Positions 1 through 8,727 of a DNA stretch of 47,260 bases are shown here, in pieces. The position numbers were made by a program, and so were the translations under genes. The stretch lies in the NCBI GenBank assembly GCA_947589565.1, contig CANQBW010000007.1, positions 1-47,260 of the forward strand, written 5' to 3'. The stretch comes from an uncultured Clostridia bacterium. GTDB taxonomy: Bacteria; Bacillota; Clostridia; Christensenellales; Borkfalkiaceae. The stretch's first letter is position 1; every line of letters starts with the position of its first letter. The notes beneath the pieces are model-generated. The model did no database searches. It was not told the DNA's origin and was given only the letters and a program-made list of their open reading frames with translations.

Positions 1-71
1 TAGAGCTCCTCTTCATAGACAGTTTGTTTGATAAATCCGCGTTCGCGGAGAATGTCCAAGACATTTTTCAT
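1..71 (-). CDS. tyrS: Tyrosyl-tRNA synthetase, N-terminal 23 codons (cut by window edge)
   Basis: The minus strand starts at ATG 71-69 and reads MKNVLDILRERGFIKQTVYE, then EEL, before the window ends. This matches the conserved N-terminus of bacterial TyrRS, which attaches tyrosine to tRNA-Tyr in the cytoplasm. A ribosome site (GAGGT) lies about 6 nt upstream of the ATG. No T-box specifier or antiterminator motif is visible in the upstream 500 bp; a four-hairpin repeat lies there on the same strand instead. Identity rests on 23 residues only, but the motif is characteristic. Confidence 0.8.
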   Translation of the reverse strand, partial: MKNVLDILRERGFIKQTVYEEEL

Positions 72-182
72 TTGGATACCTCATGAATATAGTGTTAGGA
101 ATTGAGAATGGCACATCGCTTGCTTAGGGGATTCCTCGACTACGCTCGGAATGACATGTCGAAAACAGGCACGCCGGTTTAC

Positions 183-317
183 CGAATAAAAAGCGTCGCG
201 GGGTTTGGGACACGTCGCAAGTGTCCCAACATTTTTTTGCGCTACTTTTTTGTATGCGTAAAAAAGTAGCAAACGCCCGTCATGCGGAAATGACCGTGTT
301 TAAGCGACCTGCCGCTT
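183..317 (-). repeat. Four-hairpin repeat, copy A1
   Basis: Read on the minus strand it has four stems: AAGCG/CGCTT (302-317), GTCAT/ATGAC (279-294), a long T/A-rich stem GCTAC...GTAGC (241-270) and TTGGGACAC/GTGTCCCAA (205-229), then a tail ending near 183. It lies in the 5' region of tyrS in the same orientation. The stretch 72-182 holds a palindromic repeat of the GGGGATTC...GAATGACA type. Confidence 0.75.
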
Positions 318-567
318 GATCGGAATAACATTGCTGTTTATTACTTTTTATTATACAAATAAAACAGTCTTTTGTCAAGAAAAAATTTCCTGCGGATTTC
401 TCTCTTGCGTCCGCGCAACCGGCTCGGAGCGGAAGAGGTTCGGAAAAGAAATTTCTTCCCCGCGCTTTACCCGCTCTACCCACGTTCGGAGCAGTTCATT
501 TTGCTCCCTTTTTCTGCGCACTCTGCCTCTTTCGATGACTTCTTCAAAATTTTCCCGGATCATATAG
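318..567. other. Spacer without a convincing gene
   Basis: AT-rich DNA at 330-390 is followed by GC-richer sequence. A minus-strand open frame (from an ATG at 581 to 375) is open but has no ribosome site and no recognised similarity. I see no RNA gene. Confidence 0.4.
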
Positions 568-615
568 ACTATTCTATCCATAATAGTTGACAAGTATTGT
601 CATATATGGTAAATT
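568..615 (+). promoter_or_regulatory. Promoter and palindromic operator of the WYL regulator
   Basis: TTGACA (587-592), 17-bp spacer and TAAATT (610-615) form a sigma-A-type promoter 36 bp before the regulator start. A perfect dyad TGACAA-GTA-TTGTCA (588-602) overlaps the -35, and a second one, ACTATT/AATAGT (568-587), lies just upstream. Such placement fits autorepression (inference). Confidence 0.6.
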
Positions 616-650
616 TTTATAGGGAAATCAACCGAAATTTGGAGATTTTT

Positions 651-1574
651 ATGAAATTTCAGATCATGTTGGAAATTCTGTTTATCCTGCTCGCGCGGCG
701 CAAAGTGAGCGCGGGAGAACTCGCGAAAAAATTCGAGGTATCGGTGAGAACGATCTACCGCTACATCGATGAAATGACGATCGCGGGCATTCCCATCGAC
801 GTTGCGCGGGGGTCAAACGGCGGGGTGTACATCTCCGACTCCTTCAAGCTCCCCAAGGGACTGATGACGAAGGAAGAGTATGCGCGGACCATTCAGGCGA
901 TGCTCGCGATGAACGAACAGCTCAAAGACTCTTCGCTCGACTCCGCGATCCAAAAACTCTCCGCACAGATGAAGTCGGAGAAGTACGACCTCACCCTCTC
1001 GGGCAATATCCTCGTGGACAGCGGGACCTGGGGGGATACCAACCGTTTTTCGGAGAAACTCTCCCTGCTCGAGCGGAGCATCGAGGAGAAGTTTGCGCTC
1101 GACATCGACTACATCTCCCGCGACGGCGTGCGCTCGCAGCGGAGAATTTTTCCCCATCTTCTCGTCTACAAGCAAAATATTTGGTATGTCTACGCCTGGT
1201 GCACGACGAGGAATGCCTTCCGCCTCTTCAAACTCGGGCGAATGCGCTCCATGTTGAAGACGGAGGAAATCTTTACGCCCGTCCCCTTCCGCCGCGAGGA
1301 CGTCCCCCTCAAGTTCTGGCACGACGCGGACAAGACCGTTCTCGCGCGGTTTGAGATCTTCTGTGACGCCCTTCCCCTCGTCGAGGAGTGGCTCGGTGTC
1401 GACAATGTGCAAAATTTCAAGGGAAAATACATCTCCGAGGTGGAACTTCCCGACGATGAGTCCCTTGTCGGAAAAATTCTCTCGATGGGACCGGGGATCA
1501 AGGTCCTCTCCCCCGAAACCTTGGCAGAACGCGTCTCGGTTGCGGCAAAAAAAATCACCGAAAGTTATCTTTAA
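651..1574 (+). CDS. WYL-domain (YafY-type) transcriptional regulator
   Basis: A 307-residue protein. The N-terminus (about 1-55) is a DeoR/HTH_11-type winged helix with VSAGELAKKFEVSVRTIYRY. The middle (about 140-200) is a WYL domain with IWYVYAWCTTRNAFRLFKL, and the C-terminus resembles the WCX extension. The family binds DNA as oligomers and senses ligands or nucleic acids through WYL. The start at 651 is chosen because GGAG lies 7 nt upstream; an upstream ATG at 597 would fall inside the promoter. The gene stands 61 bp before a murG-like gene on the same strand. A palindromic operator overlaps its own promoter. The regulated gene is not obvious: the neighbour on the other side is a repeat-filled spacer before tyrS. 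Confidence 0.85.
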   Translation: MKFQIMLEILFILLARRKVSAGELAKKFEVSVRTIYRYIDEMTIAGIPIDVARGSNGGVYISDSFKLPKGLMTKEEYARTIQAMLAMNEQLKDSSLDSAIQKLSAQMKSEKYDLTLSGNILVDSGTWGDTNRFSEKLSLLERSIEEKFALDIDYISRDGVRSQRRIFPHLLVYKQNIWYVYAWCTTRNAFRLFKLGRMRSMLKTEEIFTPVPFRREDVPLKFWHDADKTVLARFEIFCDALPLVEEWLGVDNVQNFKGKYISEVELPDDESLVGKILSMGPGIKVLSPETLAERVSVAAKKITESYL

Positions 1575-1635
1575 GGTTTTCGACGAAAAGCAAGTCGGTT
1601 CCATAAAAAATGACAGTTTGCATATACTGTCTGGT

Positions 1636-2667
1636 ATGAAATACATCCTGTTTTGCGGCGGGGGGAGCGCGGGACATGTCGTGCCCAATCTCGCCGTCAT
1701 GAACGAACTCAAGTACACCCATAGGATCGCCTACGTCGGGACGGGCGGCATTGAAAAGCGGCTGCTTGCGGAGACAAACTTCCCCTTCTTCGAAATTGAC
1801 TGCCCCAAGCTCGTGCGGTCGGTCTGTCTTGACAATTTCTCCATTCCGAAACGGCTTCACCGCGCGAAGAAGGAGGCGATCGAACTTCTGACGCGCGAGA
1901 AGCCCGATCTCGTCGTCTCCAAGGGAGGGTATGCGAGCTATCCCGCAGTCTACGCCGCGCACAAGCTGAAAATCCCCGTCCTCACGCACGAGAGTGACCT
2001 AAAACCGGGGCTGACGACCAAGATGATCGCCAAAAAATGCAACTTTGTGTTGACTTCCTTTCCCGAGACGGCGGGGCTCTTTCCGAACGGCAGATATGTC
2101 GGCTCCCCCATGCGGAAGGAACTGTTCCGCTCCGAAAAGGGCCGCGCGAGAAGGAAGTTCCAGCTCCCCCCCGAGGGGAAAGTTCTCCTTGTCTTAGGGG
2201 GCGGCAGCGGCAGCCGCGCGATCAATGAGGCAGTGCATGAAAATCTTTCAAGACTTTTGAAAAAATATGCAATTTTACACCTTTGCGGCAAGGGAAATCT
2301 CATGGAAGATCCCCCCGAGGGGTATTTCCAGAGGGAGTTTGAAAACGACATGGCGAGCGCGTATGCGGCGTGTGATTTGGTTCTCAGCCGTGCGGGGAGC
2401 AATACCGTCTTTGAGACGATCGCCCTCAAAAAACCGGCGCTCCTCGTTCCGCTCGAGAAAAATTCAAGAGGCGACCAGCTCTTCAACGCGCTTTACTTCG
2501 AAAAGAGACATCTTGCGAAAATTTTGCGGGAGAGCGAACTTTCCGCCCTTCCCGAAGCGCTTGAGAGCCTCGAAGAGGACAAAGAGCTTTTCAAAGCCCT
2601 CTCCGAATCGGAGATCAAAAGCGGCACCCCGCAGATTTTGCAAGTTATAAGAGAAATGCTGAATTGA
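1636..2667 (+). CDS. MurG-like UDP-GlcNAc glycosyltransferase (isolated paralogue)
   Basis: A 343-residue GT-B protein with the MurG layout. The N-terminal loop is GGGSAGHVVPN instead of the usual GGTGGH. It also has KGGYASYPAVYAA, THESDLKPGLTTKM, a second Rossmann half starting LVLGGGSGSRAINEAV, and the donor-site segment SRAGSNTVFETIALKKPALL. MurG adds GlcNAc to lipid I at the inner membrane face to make lipid II. The deviations in the glycine loop and its position outside any mur/fts cluster suggest a second MurG-type enzyme rather than the housekeeping copy, which is not in this window. The start at 1636 has no clear Shine-Dalgarno; TATACT lies at 1623-1628, so the transcript could be nearly leaderless. 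Exact acceptor is unknown. Confidence 0.75.
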   Translation: MKYILFCGGGSAGHVVPNLAVMNELKYTHRIAYVGTGGIEKRLLAETNFPFFEIDCPKLVRSVCLDNFSIPKRLHRAKKEAIELLTREKPDLVVSKGGYASYPAVYAAHKLKIPVLTHESDLKPGLTTKMIAKKCNFVLTSFPETAGLFPNGRYVGSPMRKELFRSEKGRARRKFQLPPEGKVLLVLGGGSGSRAINEAVHENLSRLLKKYAILHLCGKGNLMEDPPEGYFQREFENDMASAYAACDLVLSRAGSNTVFETIALKKPALLVPLEKNSRGDQLFNALYFEKRHLAKILRESELSALPEALESLEEDKELFKALSESEIKSGTPQILQVIREMLN

Positions 2668-2973
2668 ATGGGACGTTACACTGTCTCTTCTATCGACCGA
2701 GGGGATCCATTCGACTCCGTGGCTACGCCACTCCGCTCAGGATGACAGAAAAAAACTGCTGTCATTCTGAGTGAAGCGAAGCGGAATCGAAGAATCTCGT
2801 CCTTTGTTCTAAATCCCATGGTGCGAGCAGGGTTTCCCTGCGCTGCGCGCCCCTGTTTGCGAGCCACCGCACGCTTCTTGTCGTGAAAGCGAACGAGACG
2901 ACCAAACAATTCAAGGCAACCAAGTCCATTTCCTCGAACGGAAATATTCCCGAAGGGAAGATTTCGTTCGAAA
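2668..2973. repeat. Spacer built of dispersed repeats
   Basis: It holds two copies of the B-type imperfect palindrome (about 2695-2800), a piece beginning CTGTTTGCGAGCCACCGCAC (2849-2868) that recurs near 17397 and 43517, and a C-type hairpin (about 2926-2973) ending 2 nt from the yunB stop codon. No coding potential is visible. Confidence 0.65.
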
Positions 2974-2975
2974 CA

Positions 2976-3638
2976 CTAAGGCGCCAGCGGATATTTATTA
3001 TGAAAAAGATCGGCTTGCAGGTAGGTGTCGGGGACTTTCCCCACGAGGACGCTCTCACAGATGAGGACCTCCGTCAGGGAGGCGAAGTTGCTCGTTCCCG
3101 AGGGCATGATGATGGAGATGTCGGCGACAATATCCAAATAAATGCTGTGCTTGGTCTGATTGACGCCCGCCTCCGCAAACGTCGAGGAGAATTTGCACTC
3201 CACGTTGGAGATGGGAATGATCTTGAGGTTGATGTTGGGTCCGAAGCCCGCCCAAGCCTCGATCCCGAAGAAGGCGCCGAGGGGCACGTTGACGCCCGCT
3301 TCGCTCATTTTGGTGAGATTCTGCTGGGACATATATGCCGTGTCGCGCGCGATGCGGTTGATCTCAAAGGCGTTTGAGGTGATCCCCGTGATGTTCCCCT
3401 CTCCGTCCCGCGAGACGTTGATGAGCTCCTCGTAGCGGACCTTGTCCGAGAGGGTATAGTAGACGGCGTCGTTGACGGCGACCGTCGTGATGGAGCGCAT
3501 GGACGCCTCCGCCACCGACTTTAAAACGCGCGTGATGTTGACGTGCAACAAAATGACGGCAAGGAGCAAGCTCAAAGCCGCGGCGATCCACTTGAGTCGC
3601 CGCTTCCACTTGGCTTTGGGTCTTTTGTACTTTTTCAT
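2976..3638 (-). CDS. yunB: Sporulation protein YunB
   Basis: A 220-residue protein with a basic N-terminus (MKKYKRPKAKWKRRLKW), one membrane segment at about 17-35, and an exported domain. SITTVAVNDAVYYTLSDKV, the ISNVECKFSSTFAEAGVNQTKH-type segment (split here: ISNVECKFSS, TFAEAGVNQTKH), and a C-terminus with LICESVLVGKVPDTY are characteristic of YunB. In Bacillus yunB is a sigma-E-dependent mother-cell gene needed for normal spores (family knowledge). The call indicates an endospore former. No strong ribosome site precedes ATG 3638. A CATAAAAT box sits only 6 nt from the ATG, too close to be its promoter. The gene is alone, flanked by repeat DNA on both sides. Confidence 0.85.
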   Translation of the reverse strand: MKKYKRPKAKWKRRLKWIAAALSLLLAVILLHVNITRVLKSVAEASMRSITTVAVNDAVYYTLSDKVRYEELINVSRDGEGNITGITSNAFEINRIARDTAYMSQQNLTKMSEAGVNVPLGAFFGIEAWAGFGPNINLKIIPISNVECKFSSTFAEAGVNQTKHSIYLDIVADISIIMPSGTSNFASLTEVLICESVLVGKVPDTYLQADLFHNKYPLAP

Positions 3639-3709
3639 AGTTACATTTTATGCTTGTCTCTCGACAAAAATAATTTCTGACAAAAAGTTTGGAACAAAAG
3701 GTCGTCTGC

Positions 3710-3840
3710 AAGCGTAATCGCTTCTGATTGTCATGGGACGCATGATGGGCGTTTGCTACTTTTTTACGAATACAAAAAAGTAGCGCAAAAAAATTCCGGG
3801 ACACTTGCGATGTGTCCCGGACCCCGCAACGCTTTCGGTA
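3710..3840 (+). repeat. Four-hairpin repeat, copy A2
   Basis: Stems: AAGCG/CGCTT (3710-3723), GTCAT/ATGAT (3730-3746, one G-T pair), GCTAC...GTAGC with a six-T/six-A extension (3755-3784) and CCGGGACAC/GTGTCCCGG (3796-3820), then the tail ACCCCGCAACGCTTTCGG. It lies between the divergent yunB and amidase genes. Confidence 0.75.
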
Positions 3841-4083
3841 TAGTTACAATCTAAGCGACCGTGGGGATTCCTCGACTGCGCTCGGAATGACAGCGGGGTA
3901 ACGTGTCATTCTGAGCGAAACGGAGTGTAAGCGGAGTGGAGTCGAATGAATCCCCTTGGTCGTTAGAAAAGCCTATATTATGTCAGGCATAGTACTATGC
4001 AAAACGTTGAAAAACGAAAAATCCACTGCTTCTTTTGGCTTTTCCTCGTCGAGAAAGATCGCGAAGCAAGCTTTTCGACGAAA
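3841..4083. repeat. Spacer with B repeats, a shared 30-bp repeat and a C hairpin
   Basis: B-type palindromes fill about 3858-3955. At 3975-4003 is a sequence (ATATTATGTC...ACTATGCAAAA) found again at 29774-29803 with few changes. A C-type hairpin (about 4046-4083), with its CGAAA end toward the amidase gene, closes the block 18 bp before its start codon. Confidence 0.6.
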
Positions 4084-4101
4084 TTTTGCATAGGATGATA
4101 T

Positions 4102-4593
4102 ATGAGCAGATTACAAGTCTACCCCTATGACCGCGAGGGGGCGGTCGCGTATGCGAAGCAGTGGGCGTTCGGGCGGAATCCTAAGTTCTATGATTTCAGT
4201 CGGATCGGCGGCGACTGCACGAATTTCGCCTCGCAGTGCATCTTCGCGGGCGCGGGGGTCATGAATTTTACGCCCGTCTACGGTTGGTTCTATCGCTCGG
4301 TGAACGACAGGACCGCCTCGTGGACGGGCGTTGAGTATCTCTATAACTTTTTGACGACCAACGAGGGGGAAGGCCCCTTTGCAAAGGAAGTTCCGATCGA
4401 GGAAGTAGAGCTCGGGGACATCGTCCAGCTCGGACGGCTGACGGGCGACTTCTACCACTCCCCCGTCGTCGTGGGATTTTCGGGGAACAACATCCTCGTC
4501 GCGGCGCACTCCTACGATGCTTTCGGCCGCAACCTCGTCTCCTACCGTGCCCCCGTCGTGAGAGGCGTACATATTTTGGGAGTGAGGAAGTAA
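4102..4593 (+). CDS. Amidase-domain (Amidase_6, NlpC/P60-like) protein
   Basis: A 163-residue single-domain protein. The motif GGDCTNFASQ places the nucleophile at Cys39. YHSPVVVGFSGN supplies the probable catalytic His119, and AAHSYDAFGR follows. This is the pattern of the putative amidase domain (PF12671), a papain-fold relative of NlpC/P60 found in clostridial and Bacillus sporulation or wall proteins. No signal peptide or membrane helix is visible, so it would act inside the cell, for example in the mother cell (inference from the yunB neighbour). AGGATG lies 5 nt before the ATG. Substrate unknown. Confidence 0.8.
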   Translation: MSRLQVYPYDREGAVAYAKQWAFGRNPKFYDFSRIGGDCTNFASQCIFAGAGVMNFTPVYGWFYRSVNDRTASWTGVEYLYNFLTTNEGEGPFAKEVPIEEVELGDIVQLGRLTGDFYHSPVVVGFSGNNILVAAHSYDAFGRNLVSYRAPVVRGVHILGVRK

Positions 4594-4596
4594 GGG

Positions 4597-5096
4597 TTTC
4601 GAAGAAAATCTTCCTGCGGAATATTTTCTTCGAGGAAATGAGCTCTCGAGTTTCAACAGCCCCGGTTCGGCGGTAGCGCCCGCCTCACCACGCCTCGCCA
4701 CCGGCTCGGCTAAACTCGCCTACGGCTCGTGCGCCGCGCTTGGACAACAATAGAATGGCGCGTCGTCTGCGTTGCGCTCACAGCCCACCGGGCTGTTGAG
4801 CAGGAATGCAACGCTCCACTCTCGTTCGCTTTCACGACAATAAGCCGAAGGGGTTCGGCAAATGGGGTGCCGCTCCGGCAAGGAAACCTTGCCTCGCGCA
4901 GAAAAATTTAGAACAAAGGGCAATGCGCCGTCCGCTATTGCGGACGGCGCATTCTGCTTCCGATGAAAGGCGCGTTGGGAAATCGCATTTTCCATAAGCG
5001 CCTTTTATTTGGAACAAAGGACGAGACCCTTCGACTGCGCTCAGGGTGACATATTTTTCCTCGAACGAAAGATTCCGCAGAAAGATTCGTTCGAAA
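4597..5096. repeat. Repeat block bounded by inverted C-type hairpins
   Basis: This 500-bp spacer between convergent genes begins with a C hairpin 3 nt after the amidase stop and ends with an inverted C hairpin 1 nt before the ABC gene stop. Inside are GC-rich pieces shared with 31360-31380 (CAGCCC...GGGCTG at about 4780-4797), a perfect stem ATGCGCCGTCCGC/GCGGACGGCGCAT (4923-4952), and a B-type palindrome near 5028. No coding frame is credible. Confidence 0.65.
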
Positions 5097-5097
5097 T

Positions 5098-8000
5098 TTA
5101 AAGTGCTCTGATACTCTCCACCGGTTTCTTCTTCGCGGCGAAGTAGACGGGCAGGAAGGTCGAAATCACGGCGACGACTGCGGCGACGGCGACCATCAGA
5201 AGCATCGGCATGGGCCCGAACACGAACAGGGTCACGTCAAAGCCGACCTCCGCCTTCAATATGCTATTCAAGACCGTCGTCAAAATCATAGAGCCGACGA
5301 TCGCAAGAATCGTGCAGATCCCCACGATGATCCCGCTCTCCGAGAAGAAGATCTTGAACACGTCCGTCCCCCGTGCGCCGACCGCGCGCAGGATGCCGAT
5401 CTCCCGCTTTTTGTTCGAAATACTCATCGAAATGAAGCTGAAAAGCAGCAGCGCAGAGAAGATCATGAACACGAGTCCGACCGCGAGGAAGACGACGGAG
5501 AGAACGTCCACAAGCTCGTTGACCGTGTCAACGTCCGTATACAGACGGTTGTCAAGACGGTATAAGACGTCCGTCTCCGGGTCGACTGTCCCCGTCCGCG
5601 CGACGAAATTCAAGATCCCGTCCCTCGTTTTTGTGAAGGGTACAAGCACGCAGGTAAATTTTTCGTCCGGGTCGTGGACATATTTTGTCTCGATCTGAAC
5701 GTCCATTTGAACCTTTTCCGACGCGTCGTAGAACGCCTGCGAGCAATACATTCCATTGGCAAGATTGTAGAATTTCTCCTCTTCGGAATAGAACAGTCCG
5801 ACGACTTTGAAGGTCGTCTCCGTCCCGACGGAAGCGTCATCTCCCCTGTTCTCATAGTGCATCGCCGAGACCTCGAAGGGCTCCTTGACGGCGCCTTCGA
5901 TGATCTTGACGAGTTTTTCAACGTCCTCTTTTCCCTTGACGGGGATCCACTCGTCCGTCTCCTCGACGTAATATTCCCAGCCGATGAGCCCCTGCAGCGC
6001 CTGCTGCACGGCGACATTCTCCTTGTCGAGCTGCTTTAATTTTCCCTCAAACTCCTCCATCGCTTTTTGGAAGCTCTCGTCGTCTTCGAAGTCGGATTCT
6101 TGAGGCATTTCCTTTTGCAGCTCTTCACGTTTGATACTGTATTGCTCGGACAGGTAGCCGATCAAAAAGACCGGCGCGACGATGATCTCCTTTTCTTCGA
6201 GGGCGCTCGTCTCTCCGTCAAAGCGGAGCACGGAGAGCTGCTCTTTTGTGGGATTCTCCTCATACACCCTCATCGCGCTCGTGCCGTAGAAGTCATTCTC
6301 CTCATTGTAGGGGCTTATAAAGGAATAGTAGTCATCCATCGCGTCGAAGTACTCGATAAAGTTCTCCTTTCCGCTCTCGAGAGGATGTGCCTCAAAAAAG
6401 GGATCATCCACGAGGACAAGCTCAAAGAGCCCCTCTTCGAGAAAGCTCATATAGGTATATTCGAGAAGAAAGTCCTCCTCTGTTTTGAGTTTTTCATACT
6501 TATGGGGAATTTCCCCGCAGTCGAAGACGCCCGAAATCTTGAAGACGCCCCCTCTGACCACGAGATACTCCCCGACGAGGGAAGAGGCGGACTCGATCTT
6601 CTTCTCCCCCTTCTCCTCCCCCTTTTCGTCGCAGGAGGTGAAGGTGCCGTTCCGGGCACACTCCGCAAAATAAGAGCTGACGCAGATTTCATTCTCTCCC
6701 GTGGGGTAACTTCCCGCGACGAGTTTTTTGCGAAGCGGATGATTCGCGGGAAGGGAGGAGACCAGATGAAGTTCGGGCTGATAATAGGTCCGATTGTCGC
6801 GGTGCATTTGAAGATTTTCGGGCGTGACGTCATAGCGGTATGCGCCGACAGCGTTCTCCCCGAAGGAAGAGACCTCTTTCGGCGTAAACTGCGTCTGATC
6901 CCGCGAGACAGAGGTATACCCGCCCCCATAGGTGTAGCGGGCTTCATATTGTTTGGAGAGGAGCAGATACTCATAGTCGCTTTTCAAAAAGGACTCGGCG
7001 AGCACTTCGTTCCCGTCGTAGAGCATCATGGTCGAGAAGAGTCCGAACATGACAAAGGAGACGAAGGACAGTAAAATGGTAAATGCGAGACGCACGGGCT
7101 TGAGTTTGAGGCCCGACGCACCGATTCGAATCGCCTTTCTCGCCGGAAGGCGGGATTTGATGAATTTGGGGCTTTCGGAACTTTCGGGAATGCTCTTTTC
7201 GTCCGTCTCCACAAAGCGTTCGCGGGCGCCGCTCTCGTCGATACGGTTTGCCCGCTTGAAATTTTTGTTCTCCTCTTCGCCCTTGCTTAAGAGAACTTCC
7301 CCCTCCCCTTCGCGCAAAAATTCGCAGACGGTGCGGAGAGTCTCCTCGTCCGGATCGCCGCTTTGCACGGAGAGAAGATTCTTTCCGATTCTCTTGACCT
7401 TGGAGCTTACAGGCTCCGCACTCTCGCGGGTCTTGGTGACGTCGGAGATGATCTTCCCGTCCTTGAGTTCGACGATCCTGTCGCCGTACTCCTCCGCGGA
7501 GGCGCGGTCGTGCGAGACGACGAGGACAAGCCGCGTTTTGGAGAGATGTTTCAAAGTCTCAAAGACCTGTTTTCCGGTTGCAGAGTCCAAAGCTCCCGTC
7601 GGTTCGTCCGCCATAATGATCTGCGGGTCCTTGACGAGGGCGCGGGCGATGGCAATCCGCTGCTTCTGCCCGCCCGAGAGGGTGTTCGGCTTGCGCTTGG
7701 CGTAAGAGGCGAGTTCGACTTCTTCGAGGATCCTCTTGACTTTCTCCCGCTCCTTGGTCTTGCCCTGGAGTTCGAGGGCGAGCGCGACATTGTCCTCAAC
7801 ATTAAATTCATTCAGGATATTATATTCCTGAAAGACAAAACCGACGTAGGTATTTCGATAACTATCGAAATCGGAGCCTGTAAAGTCCTTGGAGGACTTG
7901 CCCATGATGACGATTTCGCCGCTCGTCGGCTCGTCGAGTCCGCCCGCGAGGTTCAAAAGGGTGCTCTTCCCCGACCCGGACTTTCCGAGCAGGAAGACGA

Positions 8001-8100
8001 GCCCCGTCTTGTCGAAGGACACGGACACATTGTCGAGCGCGAGCGTCTCCGCTCCCCCCTTCGTGCGGTAAATTTTCGTTAAGTTTTTGATTTTTAACAT
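5098..8100 (-). CDS. ABC exporter: MacB/FtsE-like ATPase fused to FtsX-type permease
   Basis: A 1000-residue fusion. Residues 1-220 are an ABC ATPase: Walker A GKSGSGKST (39-47), signature LSGGQKQRIAIARAL, Walker [13 protein letters not shown], and switch SHD. An acidic linker follows. One membrane helix at about 335-360 precedes a large extracellular region (about 360-860), and three helices form the FtsX core, including ISNKKREIGILRAVGARGTD. This architecture is that of type VII (MacB/BceAB/LolCDE-like) mechanotransmission transporters, which often handle antimicrobial peptides, lipids or wall hydrolase signals. Cargo is unknown. It is a single-gene unit: a promoter at 8681-8710 points at it across a repeat-filled leader, back-to-back with the sigma operon. 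A ribosome site (GGGAGGAG) lies in the repeat just upstream of ATG 8100. Confidence 0.88.
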   Translation of the reverse strand: MLKIKNLTKIYRTKGGAETLALDNVSVSFDKTGLVFLLGKSGSGKSTLLNLAGGLDEPTSGEIVIMGKSSKDFTGSDFDSYRNTYVGFVFQEYNILNEFNVEDNVALALELQGKTKEREKVKRILEEVELASYAKRKPNTLSGGQKQRIAIARALVKDPQIIMADEPTGALDSATGKQVFETLKHLSKTRLVLVVSHDRASAEEYGDRIVELKDGKIISDVTKTRESAEPVSSKVKRIGKNLLSVQSGDPDEETLRTVCEFLREGEGEVLLSKGEEENKNFKRANRIDESGARERFVETDEKSIPESSESPKFIKSRLPARKAIRIGASGLKLKPVRLAFTILLSFVSFVMFGLFSTMMLYDGNEVLAESFLKSDYEYLLLSKQYEARYTYGGGYTSVSRDQTQFTPKEVSSFGENAVGAYRYDVTPENLQMHRDNRTYYQPELHLVSSLPANHPLRKKLVAGSYPTGENEICVSSYFAECARNGTFTSCDEKGEEKGEKKIESASSLVGEYLVVRGGVFKISGVFDCGEIPHKYEKLKTEEDFLLEYTYMSFLEEGLFELVLVDDPFFEAHPLESGKENFIEYFDAMDDYYSFISPYNEENDFYGTSAMRVYEENPTKEQLSVLRFDGETSALEEKEIIVAPVFLIGYLSEQYSIKREELQKEMPQESDFEDDESFQKAMEEFEGKLKQLDKENVAVQQALQGLIGWEYYVEETDEWIPVKGKEDVEKLVKIIEGAVKEPFEVSAMHYENRGDDASVGTETTFKVVGLFYSEEEKFYNLANGMYCSQAFYDASEKVQMDVQIETKYVHDPDEKFTCVLVPFTKTRDGILNFVARTGTVDPETDVLYRLDNRLYTDVDTVNELVDVLSVVFLAVGLVFMIFSALLLFSFISMSISNKKREIGILRAVGARGTDVFKIFFSESGIIVGICTILAIVGSMILTTVLNSILKAEVGFDVTLFVFGPMPMLLMVAVAAVVAVISTFLPVYFAAKKKPVESIRAL

Positions 8101-8680
8101 ATAAACTCCTCCCGCCGGAAAGGCGTTCTTTCCCCCATGTCATTCTGAGTGGAGCGAAGCGGAATCGAAGAATCCCCCTGACCTAAGCGACCAAGCCGCT
8201 TAAACATTGTCTCTCACGCATGACATGCGTTGTTACTTTTTTTACGAATACAAAAAAAGTAACCAAAAAAAATTCCGGGATGCTTGCGTATGCATCCCGG
8301 ACCCTTTAACGCTTTTTATTCGGGATACATTCTTTTCTATCGACCAAGGGGATTCCTCGACTGCGCTCGGAATGACACGTTACCCCCCATGTCATTCTGA
8401 GTGGAGCGAAGCGGAATCGACGACGCGCCATTCTATATGTTATCCAAGCGCGCCTCACGAGCCCCTTTCCTGTCATGTTGAGCGGAACGAAGTGGAGTCG
8501 AAACATCTCGTCCTTAATTGGAAAGGGGCAAGTAAACTCTCGTCCTTAATAATAAGGTGAAAAGGGCGAGATTCCTCGACTGCGCTCGGAATGACACGTT
8601 ACCCCCCATGTCATTCTGAGTGGAGCGAAGCGGAATCGAAGAATCCCCTAAGCAAGCGACGGGGCGTTCCTTTTAGAGCC
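8101..8680. repeat. Repeat-filled leader/spacer, 580 bp
   Basis: Contains the CGCCGGAAAGGCGTTCT module (8111-8127) shared with 17091-17107, several B-type palindromes (8135-8175, 8345-8425, 8465-8515, 8570-8650) and repeat copy A3. If the promoter at 8681-8710 is used, all of this is the untranslated leader of the ABC exporter. Confidence 0.6.
8185..8328 (+). repeat. Four-hairpin repeat, copy A3
   Basis: Stems: AAGCG/CGCTT (8185-8201), TGTC/GACA (8208-8225), GTTAC...GTAAC with seven-T/seven-A extension (8232-8263) and CCGGGATGC/GCATCCCGG (8275-8300), tail ACCCTTTAACGC. Compared with copy A2, two base pairs of the last stem changed on both sides. Confidence 0.75.
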
Positions 8681-8710
8681 ATTTTATCATACTATTATTG
8701 TCTAAGTCAA
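8681..8710 (-). promoter_or_regulatory. Minus-strand promoter toward the ABC exporter
   Basis: On the minus strand TTGACT (8710-8705), 18-bp spacer and TAAAAT (8686-8681) with a TGA just before it (extended -10 form). It implies a leader of about 570 nt for the gene starting at 8100. Confidence 0.5.
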
Positions 8711-8727
8711 ACTCCACGCCCACATGT

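Noticed and set aside
72-567. Possible T-box leader for tyrS
   Set aside because: No antiterminator core (GGTGG-ACCGCG type) or specifier stem is present on the minus strand; the region holds repeats instead.
375-581. Minus-strand frame starting MDRIVYMIRENFEEVIERGR, divergent from the WYL regulator
   Set aside because: It has protein-like composition but no ribosome site, no recognised relatives and overlaps equally long frames on the other strand. Kept as unlikely.
813-1718. Long minus-strand frame opposite the WYL and murG genes
   Set aside because: It is a shadow of GC-biased codons of the real genes; no ribosome site or known domain. The same applies to many long antisense frames, e.g. 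6067-7074, 13178-14353 and 21974-23374.
3639-3680. Sigma-E-like -10 (CATAAAAT) upstream of yunB
   Set aside because: It ends only about 6 nt before the start codon and the -35 match is poor, so transcription would start at or inside the ATG.
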